Below are positions 11,501 to 21,480 of a stretch of DNA of 64,000 bases, one piece after another. Source of the stretch: Tetragonia tetragonoides. Its lineage: Eukaryota; Streptophyta; Magnoliopsida; Caryophyllales; Aizoaceae. The stretch's first letter is position 1. Each line of letters opens with the position of its first letter. Location of the stretch: NCBI GenBank assembly GCA_038025085.1, contig CM076147.1:37300766-37364765 (forward strand). The letters run 5' to 3'. The translations under genes were made by a program, and so were the position numbers. Below the pieces are notes generated by a model. It was not told the origin of the DNA and made no database searches. It saw only the letters and a list, made by a program, of their open reading frames with translations.

Positions 11501-13907
11501 CCTTCTGTACAAAGACTAAGATGACATTCACATTGAAGTTGGTCCTGTTGTGATTCTCTCTCCTGTTAAAACGCGCCTCTTTCTGTTCTTGAAAATCTAT
11601 GTTACATCCTATAAAAACACAAAAGTGACTGGTTACCTATTTCACATAAAATAAATAATTGTTGACATACAAGCATTTGTAGATTTCTTATAGTTAGAAC
11701 CAAACTTATGGGACACAAATGCCCTTATGTGTGTACTGTATAGGTGCTCTGGAAATAAAAATCACCATTCACAACTACTTCTTTTTAGCCTTTTAAAAGA
11801 AAAAAAAAATACTTTTAGCAGGTAGGCTGTCGTGTTGAACTACAAAATATAAAAATTGTGGAATGCACAAGTCTGCATGCCGACGCCCCTGTATATATGG
11901 AATAAAGTCACTTGCTGCCACTAAACAAGGGAGGGGAGTTAGGGGGACGGAGCAGACGAGTAATCGAAAACCCGAATGGGGAGAGGGGTATGGAAAAGAC
12001 CATGAGTGGGTAAATAGAAAACAGATAACGGGGAATGAGATGGGCGTGGCTTCAAGCCAAACATCCCCATAGGTCTTCTTTCCCTTTCCCTTTCCCTTTC
12101 GTGAACACCCCAAAACAAACGCCTTAACCTTATTGGCCATACTCATGCGACCAATCTTTGTTGCTTCTTAACTAACTACAATTCAAGAACAAGATATTTG
12201 AAAAGTTCATCCATTTCCTTTACTGTACCTCAAAATTAGAAGTAACATTTTTGCTAAAATATCTGTGTTTCTGTGGATTCTGCAAATAGTTCCACTTATT
12301 TCAATTTTGTTGGTGCTGTTTTCAGAATAGTCTCTTTTTACTGGTCAATTGAATTTTAAGCAGACTTCCACGAAAGTAGACATCTCGAAAATGCTGATGT
12401 GTCCATCAAATTTGCGTCTTATGGCTTGGCAGCTGTTTATGTCTCTGGCAAGCATTTTCTGATTCAACTTTCTTATCTATGCCATTTCAGGTCAGATGCA
12501 ACCTTGACCAGGCAAAGACAATTTTGGAAGCATTGATAAAGGTGCCCTTTCCTATTGTGATTGAGATTCTAGCAGCTTGATTTTGTTGGTAAAAAATAAG
12601 AGAATAACCCCCTACTGTCCTGCTTGTTGATTGATTCTCTTCATGGGTCTTTGGATTTGTTTGTCATCCTTAATGCCTTATCCTTTATTATTGTATGCAG
12701 AGGGAAGAGAAGAAGAGAGATGTTATGGAGACTGAAGTCAGCCTTCAGAGGATTCAACTGAAGTACAAGGTAATGCTGACATATTTTGTTGTTGATTGGA
12801 TCAGCTCATGTTGTTGCAGTTGCATTATTACTAATACAAACTTTTGCCCTGTGTCATGAATTGTTTAGAGGATATTTATGTCGGTTATTATATATAGTAA
12901 AACTTTGTAATATGAAATTATGAATTGCATATGGGGAGCCAGTGTCGACATTATATATAGTAAAACTTTGTAATATGAAATTATGAATTGCATATGGGGA
13001 GCCAGTGTCCTAAATTCTTTGTAGTAGGCACATTCCACATTCCACATTCCACATTCCACATTCCACATTCCACATTCCACACTCTATTATACTCTTATGT
13101 ACTGTGAAACTAGATTTGCAAGTGGAAGTTTTGTGACAATGAGAATCAGGAATTATAGCACTAGGTGGGTGCACTAAAATAAAATATATGTTCCATGAAC
13201 GTTGTCTATTTCCAGTGGAGTTGAAAGTGTCATTATTGACAAATTTATTTGTCTTTAAAGCATGAAACTGAGCTCCTTCAAGATAGCTTTGTCCTTCCAT
13301 CATTTCAACCATTCTCCAAGTTGGGTTCAAGTGAATATGAGCTTATGGATACAGAAGATGTTGCAAACAACCAGCTTCCTGTCCACTCTGGTAGACTACA
13401 GACCCATTTTGTTGATACCAAGCCACTGATGGTTCCAAATGGAAACCTGAGACACGATTTGAGGTGGCGAATTGGGGCAAGTAACTGGATTAGTAGAGTG
13501 GTAAGTGTAAGCCTTCATTCATCTACTAAATTGCTATAAAGTTCTCGAGTGACATTCTCTTAAAAGCAAACTTAAAGCTTGAACTAAAGTATTTTGGCTG
13601 TACAGTGCAGACTGCTTTTAGAATGTGTTAATTGTGATTAATAGAGTAGTTATTTTTGCAGGATCCGTTGGAGCCAGTTATGCCATTTACCAAGCCTCTA
13701 CTCCCTGACAAGTTAGCGGCTGCTGGCATTGTACCCCCATCTGATGCCTCAAAGACCTCTGTTTCTGCAAGGTCAAATAACTTTCGTGGTAGAATTGGCC
13801 GAGGGGGAAGGATTATATTTGATAGATGGAATCCACTTATGTATACACCGGTCAATGTAGGAGTTTGTTTGTCACCAAGGCAACAATCTTCGAGGCGGTT
13901 TATGTAG
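5589..13907 (+). CDS. EPL1: Enhancer of polycomb-like protein EPL1 (NuA4-type acetyltransferase subunit)
   Basis: Twelve coding exons assemble in phase: 5589-5738, 6892-7021, 7095-7197, 7502-7625, 7725-7790, 9796-9834, 10196-10276, 10367-10414, 12491-12541, 12701-12769, 13261-13500 and 13662-13907. All introns are GT-AG. They give 448 residues, near the usual length of plant EPL1. The N-terminus MSRPSFRPRPVDIHKRLPIV and the core FVEYDLDLEDEEWLEEL, ERWQKPILRRLQPPPPVND and PYNVFRPREKAHRFHTRR are hallmarks of the EPL1/EPcA domain. A basic coiled stretch (MQRRENNVQSFQKLRQVRCN) follows, and then a Gly/Arg patch (RGRIGRGGR) near the C-terminus. In yeast and animals Epl1/EPC anchors the histone acetyltransferase to the NuA4/TIP60 complex in the nucleus; a similar role is inferred here. 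Introns 5 and 8 are long and carry mobile-element debris. The last 18 residues differ from relatives I remember, so the C-terminus is less certain. Confidence 0.93.
7940..8300 (-). mobile_element. Decayed RTE-type LINE reverse transcriptase relic
   Basis: Read on the minus strand across shifting frames, the segment shows NDWRKST, then KNKRGIQDC, MSNTAREIETYRRLR, and an ACDRETSTK block. These parallel the DWRKST...YKNKGDIQ...KLMSHT...AYDRVPRE path of plant RTE reverse transcriptases. Frames change several times, so it is dead. It sits antisense in EPL1 intron 5. The rest of that intron (8300-9795) has no recognised gene. Confidence 0.55.
9530..9700 (+). mobile_element. Possible tRNA-derived SINE fragment
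   Basis: A Pol III-like arrangement is visible: TAGTAAGGGGTAAGC as an A-box candidate and AGGTTCAATTACAG as a degenerate B-box. A C-rich GTGCCCCTCACTTGG follows. No tail or target-site duplication could be identified. It lies in EPL1 intron 5. Confidence 0.35.
10504..10860 (-). mobile_element. Antisense LINE 3'-end fragment (probable)
   Basis: A poly(T) run followed by GAAATAAGAAATCCATTTT is the mirror of a polyadenylated LINE 3' end. The following ~300 bp is A/C-rich in a way unlike the surrounding intron. The 5' break and target duplication were not found. It lies in EPL1 intron 8. Confidence 0.4.
11147..11267 (-). mobile_element. Severely 5'-truncated L1 LINE with 17-bp TSD
   Basis: The sequence TGATAGGGTCTACTTGT occurs at 11147-11163 and again at 11251-11267. 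Between them lie 87 bp beginning TTTTAGATAAAGAGAAG, which mirrors the TTTATCTAAAA 3' terminus of the long LINE at 50583-56522. It is therefore an antisense L1 tail inserted in EPL1 intron 8. Confidence 0.75.
11305..11445 (-). mobile_element. RTE-family 3'-tail copy
   Basis: Contains the CCCGCC..GGGCAGGGTCT block, the GATGTACGCAACCTTACC block and the CCTAGAAGAGAGGCTGTTTC block. The same order occurs at the 3' end of the RTE element at 47754-49086. No open frame remains. It lies in EPL1 intron 8; the remainder of that intron shows nothing recognisable. Confidence 0.6.
12889..13012. repeat. 63-bp tandem duplication in EPL1 intron 10
   Basis: Two copies of a block running from TTATATATAGTAAAAC to GGGGAGCCAGTGTC lie head to tail with period 63 bp. 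Confidence 0.85.
13026..13081. repeat. (CACATTC)n heptanucleotide array
   Basis: About eight perfect copies of the 7-bp unit ATTCCAC, immediately after the 63-bp duplication, 180 bp before EPL1 exon 11. Confidence 0.9.
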
Positions 13908-14282
13908 CCAAGCAATAACTTTTTAATGCCCCGATTTCAGAATTTCATAGATGAAAATGTGGAAGAAACGGCACATGACCAAGTTGTCATGTATCGCTCA
14001 TTATCTTGATCGATATAATTTTCCGTACATATATATGGAGCTAATGGAAGCATGCTACTCTGCTGAACATGATGATGGAAGGCTATCCATTACTGGATTG
14101 AAGGAATGTGATGAGCTGAAATTAGTGCTTCCAGATATGTTGTTTATTCTTGTAGTTCACTCACGACACGAATGGGAAAGGCCAGGGTATTTGCTAGGAT
14201 TGTCATGGTGATGTCTATAAGTAGGCTTGTATTAGAGTATTGTTGTAAGCTTAGGCCCTTCATGAAAATGAATATCTAATCT
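13908..14282 (+). other. Probable EPL1 3' untranslated region
   Basis: Follows the TAG at 13905-13907. It contains a short open frame (13951-14211) with no recognised domain, and AATATCTAATCTAAT near the presumed cleavage region. The boundaries are inferred. Confidence 0.35.
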
Positions 14283-14472
14283 AATTCCAACCAATATTTT
14301 TGTTTTGGCTCTTCGCATTCATTATCTACATTGTCAATGGCTCAAGTAAGATATTTGTTCGAAATATATTACTAGCCGCATGGGAAGCGTTTACAACTAG
14401 TTTTTTGGATCTACAACCATGAAAATTTGTTGCTTGACAACTTTGATCAGTGACTCATATCTTCTAAAGTTC

Positions 14473-14583
14473 TACTTCCTCCGTCCCATGAAAATGTTCA
14501 TGGGACGGAGGAAGTAATTGAAAGTTTGTAAAGTTTGATCTTGAAAAAACTAGTGTAAACATTTTTATGGGACGGAGAAAGTA
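14473..14583. mobile_element. Stowaway-like MITE with perfect 20-bp palindrome
   Basis: TACTTCCTCCGTCCCATGAA and its exact complement are separated by four bases (14473-14516). A third, inverted copy of the terminus (ATGGGACGGAGAAAGTA) follows at 14567-14583. The CTCCGTCCC terminal motif and the TA boundary are typical of Stowaway (Tc1/mariner) MITEs. The three termini suggest two superimposed or rearranged elements. Confidence 0.7.
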
Positions 14584-14622
14584 ATTGAATACGTACATAC
14601 TTCTTTGAATGAAATTCCTAAA

Positions 14623-14702
<80 letters not shown>
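14623..14702. repeat. (AAT)n microsatellite
   Basis: About 26 uninterrupted AAT triplets. Apparent open frames of poly-Ile here are repeat artefacts. Confidence 0.97.
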
Positions 14703-14704
<2 letters not shown>

Positions 14705-15030
14705 TCAAACACTTCACATATCTCTTATGATCTTTTTCCGTTTATCTTCGATTTCTCTTTCACATTGGTTGTCTTTTGATTAAAAGCTCCAGTTATAGGG
14801 TCCTAGTTAAAATTGGCATCGCTACATTTACCAGGGTTGGTCGATGATATAACATGTCTTGTGTGGACTTAGTCCACCGTGGACCAAGAACACTAGTGCA
14901 AAAATTTAGGAACATGAAGAGTATATTTAAAAATATTTAGTTTGAACTTGTAAAAACAAGCTCGGAAGTCGCGCAAGCGCATGCACATGAATGCAATGAA
15001 TGCAAACTAATAGATGAATGACAAGTCACA

Positions 15031-15231
<201 letters not shown>

Positions 15232-16116
15232 TGTAGGCTGCCGTATTTTTCTCCCCTCTTTCCGCGCGTCTTCCCTCGACCCTCTTTCGGGGCTAGGGTT
15301 TCCGGACAACCTGGGAGAGCGCGATGGTGTTCGAATTTCCTAAATCTTTGAGTGTGAATGCACGTAGAGATTTGTGTACCAAGGACATGATTAAGATTGT
15401 CGGAAGTCGCCACCAAATTTTAAGGTAATTTGGAAACCTTGGAGGTCAAGTCGATAGTCTAGAAAGACGTCAACTCAACTCCTGTGCACCCCAATCCCTG
15501 TTGGGGAAATTGACTTCATAAATGAGTTCGGGAGCGTAGGTACGAGTTAGGAAGGTGTTAGGCACCCAACTCGCCCGTTGACAACAACGGCCTTTACTAG
15601 TCGATTCAATATAATTATTGATGCTACGGTTCCAAACAAGGTTCAATTTGTCCAAATTCCTAGCTTTAACTAATGGGTTGAACAAAACTATCATTGAGAC
15701 CACTTTTAACAATTTATCAATTACATGCCTTTATTGCTAGAAAACAATAAATATGCTAAAACCTGCGAATTAGAGGACAAACACATAATTTATCCACCAA
15801 TCCACAAACAAAGCATGATTCATTCATAAGCAATAAATAACAAAACAAAAACATTCATTCATCCATTAATTAGGCTTAATTCAAGCCCTTTTGCTCAAAA
15901 CGTGCCATGCATGTACATATCACATAAACCAAAATTGTTAGTAATAACAAGCAATATAAATATTATTGAAAACCCTCAGGTTGGATTACCTGGATGCTCA
16001 CAATGAACTTATTGGGTTATATTGCTTGAATTCATGCTCTTGATGAAGTGTGAAGGCTTATTTTGTGGTGCTAGGGCTAACCCTAAATAATGAGTAGAAT
16101 CAGAATTTCTGGTTTA

Positions 16117-16185
<69 letters not shown>

Positions 16186-16816
16186 TCCAACCCTTCAGAG
16201 AGAATGTCCAACCTTTAAAATTCCCAATCCTTCAGAGAGAATGTCCAACCTCCTCAACTGAACTTTAAGGTTTGTTTATATAGAAGAGAGGGAGCTGCCA
16301 GGGTTTGGCACAGAAATCGAATGGGCCTCGAATTTGCCGTCCGCGAGAAAAGGTCCAGGCGGCCATACAGCTAGGCCGAGCGACCAAACCAGCAGGACAA
16401 GCGGTCAAGCCGCTTGTCCTAGCGGCCACTGCTTGAACCAAAGCGTGGCCGCTTGGACCTGGAGCGGCGTGCCTATATAGACGTCTGGCATGTCTTTCAC
16501 CCGGGGAAGGCTTTTACGAGGGGGTCCACGCGGGATTGACTGAGTTCCCTGGTTTGACCAAGGGTTGACTCATGGGTTTGAGTTCCCTTTCGGGCCCTTA
16601 GGTTCAAAGAGGCCTATCTCTCAGTTTTGGACTCCAATTGAATTGAGTCCAACTAGTTTGGATCACCTGTACAAAAGGCTTCCACTGGTTAATTCAAATG
16701 AACTGGGGTAATCATCAGAGCAATTATTCTCGCAACCCAAGTTCGAGCAAAATCCAATCCTTTCATCATCAGGTTTTTATGGGGACTTATTATAGACACA
16801 TTTTTTGGTGTCTACA
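15232..16816 (-). mobile_element. 1.6-kb LTR of a probable Ty3/Gypsy (Tat-type) retrotransposon
   Basis: On the minus strand the segment begins TGTAGACACCAAAAAATG at 16816 and ends GCAGCCTACA at 15232, so it has the 5'-TG...CA-3' ends of an LTR. The adjacent primer-binding site fixes it as a 5' LTR. An internal (GA)n array lies at 16121-16182, and G/C-rich direct repeats of GCGGTC/GCGGCC type lie near 16370-16460. The second LTR is absent, so the element is a remnant and no target-site duplication can be tested. Lineage is inferred from the TGTAGACACC terminus. Confidence 0.65.
16121..16182. repeat. (GA)n microsatellite inside the LTR
   Basis: About 30 GA units, followed by repeated AGAGAATGTCCAACC segments. 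Confidence 0.97.
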
Positions 16817-17841
16817 AACGATGTTCGATTACTTTGGATGGTGTAATCAATCTCATTTTTTCATCTCCTTCCTCCCCCTCCTTTTTCAATTTCACTTCTA
16901 ACATGTAAAACAATTGCATTTCATCGCATTTGATTGCAAGTAAGTAAACACCACCATAGTGTTAACATTATACTCAATAATTAGGACTTACAGGAGTGAA
17001 TTTTGAAGGGGTTTTAATTCATTATATGTTGTTTGGATTGCATGTTTAGCTTGCTGTTTTGAGGGGATAACATGATTTGAAGTCAGAAGTTTGGTAAACA
17101 GCTTATGCTTAGTTATGATAGTTTAGAGTAGTGGAAGATTGTTGTTTAATTTGTGTTGTTATTTTGCTAAAGATATCACGCCGCATATATAAAGTCACTT
17201 CGTATGAATTTTTGTGTTTATGAGGGTTGCTTTAAAGGTTGAAAAGCATGCTATTTAGTTGGCAAACTGCGAGAATTGCCGATCGAAATCATGATAGAAG
17301 TTCAAGTTGTAAATAGTCCATGGACCATAGATCGATGTGTTTTGTTAGCAAGTTGTAATATGTTAAGAAATTAGATAAGAAGTGCATTCAAAATGTCCAC
17401 ATAAAAGGTAGATCGAATACATCAGTTTCATGTTCAAGGGAGGGGAATGAGATAAAGATTGCCCCATGCATCTGTACGTGCTGCAAATTGATCTCTAAGC
17501 ATGTTCTTAGAGCTTCCAATGCAATATTGTGGCCACATCTTTTACCTATCAATAAAAATAAAAAAAAAAGAAGAAAATGTAGCTAAGTGAATAACGTACC
17601 TACAATTCTTAACCTCACTCATTACTTGAAAGTTGAAAGACATCAAAAATCGTTGCAATTAACCAAATTATTATAAGCCGCTGGTAAAATCCATCATTTT
17701 TGTATTAACATTATTGTAATATTATTTTCAAATTGCTCAAAGACGAGTACAATGCAAGCATCTTAGTGAACCAAAGACGCATATGAAAAGAGTTAAGGGA
17801 GTGAAAGAGAAGGCGAGGAGGGTCACAAGTGGTCACATGAT
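16817..17841. other. Intergenic DNA downstream of carbonic anhydrase
   Basis: AT-rich. I see no gene, repeat array or element boundary here beyond the likely 3'UTR of the carbonic anhydrase gene near 17841. Confidence 0.5.
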
Positions 17842-20800
17842 TCATACAGAGAGAGAAGGAGAAAGACCGAACTCAAGCCCCCAGAGCTCGAATGTTCCAT
17901 TAACGAAATCGTAGTGACCTCCCTTCAATGACAATGTCTTCTTCACCAAACCATCTCTTACAAATGGGTAAGTCAACAAGTTTCCAAGGGATACATTGAC
18001 AGCTTCCTGCACATAATTAAACAAGAGAAACATTGTAACAACTTGTCATTATAACAAAAGTTACAAATCTTACGATAAGACTGTCTTATACAAGTTTTTG
18101 TGTTGCATGTATAGGTTAAACTCTGGTTAGGCCAAATTAAACCATGATTGATTGGAATCCCTTAGTTGATCATGTTTGATATAGTAATGGTGTACTTAAA
18201 CTAAAAATTTACTTTATGGAATAAACAGAGTAAACTTAACCTATCTGTTAAAAACAAGTGATGATGGTTAGGTTCGTAGAAGAATAAGGTCTAACCTTTT
18301 CACAGGCTGTGCATTGTTCAGCAAAAGATGCATTGGGATGCTCAGCAAGGACCTTGTGCTTAGCAGGCAAACCGATTTTGACCCAGTCTTCAATGAAGTC
18401 TCTGTGTGCAGATCAATTTACAATGAGTTTAGTTAATTTATAATAATAGGCTCCCAAAATATTTTTCATGTAATAAATTGGAATAATTACTAGGATAAAT
18501 GAGCTTACGTTGTGGTTGGTCCTTCATCTGGGAAAGACATAAGCCCCTTGATTCCACCACAAGCACTGTGCCCAATCACAACAATGTTTGACACCTGTAT
18601 TGTATTTGGTATGTATCACCATTTTAGTACTCTATACAATAGAATCCTCCTCTCTATTTTTGCTATTCTTGCTATTTTTGGAATTTCCAATTAGTTGAAG
18701 CATGAAAGTCTCGTGTGAGATCAACTCATAGAAAAATGGGGGTCACTATTTAGAATTGTAGAGGTCATCAGTTATTATGAGTCGTGACCCTTGTTTCGGT
18801 AAAAAGCGATCATCGTCTCACTAAAAGTTATGGTAAAATTGTGTTAAACAAGTTTTTGTGGAAAGGATTATTTTGGTTCACCTTAAGATGCAACACTGCA
18901 TATTCGATGGCTGATCCAACTCCAGCGTACTTAACCTGCAAAGACGAAAAATCATACATTGTTAAAAGAATTATTGATCATGTTAGAAATCCTAAGAATT
19001 GTTCAATCAATTGCACAATTTATTTGGTTTTTAGAACAAATTATTATGCATAAGATGAAAAGAATGGCATTTATCAAATTTGACATATAGTACTATATGT
19101 ATATACCTTATCATATGCTGGCACCATGTTGGCAATGTTGCGAACCATGAAGGCCTCACCGGGCTGCATGTCCAGAACGTGAGAGGGACACACTCGAGAG
19201 TCTGAGCAAGCAAATATCATGAACTGCACCATTTTACAAAACTAGTTAGTCTCATGAATACTATTACAATGTTATAATCCTGTTCTGTTACTGATATGTT
19301 GAAAATTTTCTAATGTGGATGGTTCGTCTAGCACTATAAGAAATGGCGCCGAAGAGGGCATTTTGTGTGAAACAAAGAGCGCGTTTTGGATTTGTCTTAT
19401 TTGTTAAGGAATCCAGGTTGCATACCTTGGGGCTCTGGCCCTTGGCTAGTTCGCCATAAAGTTCTGGATTCTTCCTGCAAAGAACATATAACATCAAAAT
19501 GAATCAAATCATTGACGAACAACTTATAACATACATAAAAGGATATATACTTCAATTCTTGATTAGTATATTCATTAAGCGGATGATTGGAGACTCAATC
19601 AATTTATATGGATGAGATGAAGAACTCACTCATATTTCTCTTTCTTGAAATGGATGAATCCTTGCTTCATTTGCTCGACGGCCGGGCTAGAAAGAGAGCT
19701 GTTACCATCAGCTGTTTGCAACTCAGAGGTAATCTGGGCCACTTTTGATGCAGCTGTTGCTTCAAGCTCACCGTTCTCACTGCAAAGTTTTATTATCACA
19801 AAACATTTCGTTATATTATTACTTTCATTGGTAAGGTTATCTAAGAAGACAGTTATGAGGCTTAAAAAATTCTTTAATCTAATACTTATATATTTACTAA
19901 CATCAAGAGCTTCTTAAGGGCAGCAACGGCTTCTTCGTATGCCATATCTTGATCTCTCTGCATATGTAAAAAAATTTAAAAACGTTATGCGATGAATAAA
20001 GATAACATTTTTACATGATCAAGCAAAGCTTAATGTTTTTGTGAAACCTTTAAAATGGAAATTAAAACAGATCGAATATTTGTATGTATATGGAATGGCT
20101 CACTAATTGATTTTGCAATTGTACAATTGTGAATGGGGGAAGATAGAGATTATCAGGTGAGGATCATTGGAGATTCAATCACAGGACATTATACGAGTAA
20201 TAAGATATACAAGCACCGTATATGTGATACAATAAGTAAAAAGAGAATTAAACCTGAAATTTTGAATGTTAATTACCACTTCAAGGTGTTCTCTAATTGG
20301 GTTTTGCAATTGTAAAATTACACTTGGTAAATTATGAAATGCTATATTTTAAGACAAATCATCAAAAGATCAATTAGGTTTGTCCTTTCATACCTCAATT
20401 GTTGATCAAGATTTAATTTGGTTTTGCAACATTTGTGTAGCTAGGTAATACTTTGAGCAAACAAGGCAAACGTGACCCTGAAAAGTGGAACACTCTTGGT
20501 TTGGTTTAACTGGACAATTGTGTCCATTACTTTAAACCTGTACGTGCAAATTTAGCGTGACACGTGTGCTCGCTCACGAAATTTGTGGGGTGGGGAACTT
20601 AACATTGAGACGTCAATGATAGTGAAAAGAAAATGAACCCGCAATTACTCTAAAACTAAACCATAGTATTATAACCCAACAAAAGTATTTTTATGTTATA
20701 AATTTTTATATCTTTTGACATATATACGATCTTCAAAAATTAGTGTAAATATTTTTACGGGATGAAAAAAGTAATTATTTAGTGTATATATATTTACGTG

Positions 20801-21480
20801 TGTATGTATGTATGTACACATATAAAATCGAAGTATTTATATAACATGTGTATGCATACACAAGTGGAAATTGAGTGACTAATGAGCATATTTTTAGTCC
20901 ATTAATTGTGTCCCCCATGGTTGGTGATTAAATAAATGCAAATGCAAGAAAGAAGAAAATGATAGGGGGGACAAATACAATAATGCTATAACATGGTGTG
21001 ATGGTGTCCCTCGACAACAACAAAAATGGCACTAGCATACCTTATAATTCGCAAAAATGCACAATGCAAGTAAATTTCTAGCATCTCAATGAAAATTTTT
21101 GATCAAATGCATTAGTCATGAATTGTGTCACCGACTACGACGAAAATAGCATAGTAAAAAGAGTAATTCGTCATTCCAATTTCTTCGATTACACAGAAAG
21201 TTGTGTGAAGTATATATGTGTCCGCATGCATATATATAAATGTATACGAAAAGACGACGACAATACAAAATGTACACATACGTACCCAAGTAGGGTTGAT
21301 AATTGGGGCCGGGGCAGCGAAAACGGGTTGGTTCCGGATAAGGGCAGGAGGGACAGGGGAAGAATTAGAGTTAGCTCTAGCCTTGGCAAAGAAGGCAGGC
21401 CTAGAAGCAACACTAGTTCGCTTGAGTTGAGTTTGAGCAGGAGAAAGAGAAGCAACACAAGAGCCGTTGATTGAGGACAT
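17842..21480 (-). CDS. Chloroplast beta-carbonic anhydrase
   Basis: Nine exons assemble in phase: 21286-21480, 19902-19957, 19630-19779, 19426-19474, 19107-19223, 18882-18935, 18509-18594, 18296-18401 and 17842-18006. They give 325 residues, the normal size. The enzyme interconverts CO2 and bicarbonate in the stroma. The Ser/Ala/Arg-rich N-terminus ([18 protein letters not shown]) is a plastid transit peptide. Zinc ligands are visible as Cys156 ([13 protein letters not shown]), His216 and Cys219 ([15 protein letters not shown]). Asp158 and Arg160 form the catalytic dyad. Spacing between ligands equals that of the pea enzyme. The C-terminus [16 protein letters not shown] is the usual plant ending. 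The start is the ATG at 21480, since the frame further upstream has only GTG. Introns hold copies of two small dispersed repeats. It is intact; nothing suggests loss of function. Confidence 0.96.
18706..18862 (+). repeat. Dispersed GTGTGAGA...TTTTTGTG repeat, copy in carbonic anhydrase intron 6
   Basis: A block from CTCGTGTGAGATCAACTC to AACAAGTTTTTGTG recurs at 57484-57693 and 58535-58684. A shorter relic (GACTGTCTTATACAAGTTTT) lies at 18075-18105, and another at about 4303-4355. It looks like a non-autonomous element family, but no target-site duplication was found. Confidence 0.6.
20723..20774. mobile_element. Stowaway-type terminus relic
   Basis: GATCTTCAAAAATTAGTGT and TTTTTACGGGATGAAAAAAG match, with changes, the 3' part of the Stowaway-like element at 14540-14583. 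It lies in carbonic anhydrase intron 1. Confidence 0.45.

Noticed and set aside
13951..14211. Separate small gene after EPL1
   Set aside because: No domain, no own start context, and it directly follows the EPL1 stop. 3'UTR is the simpler reading.
21189..21458. Leucine-rich minus-strand frame at the carbonic anhydrase start
   Set aside because: It is an alternative frame over exon 1. The transit-peptide frame fits the family and splices correctly.
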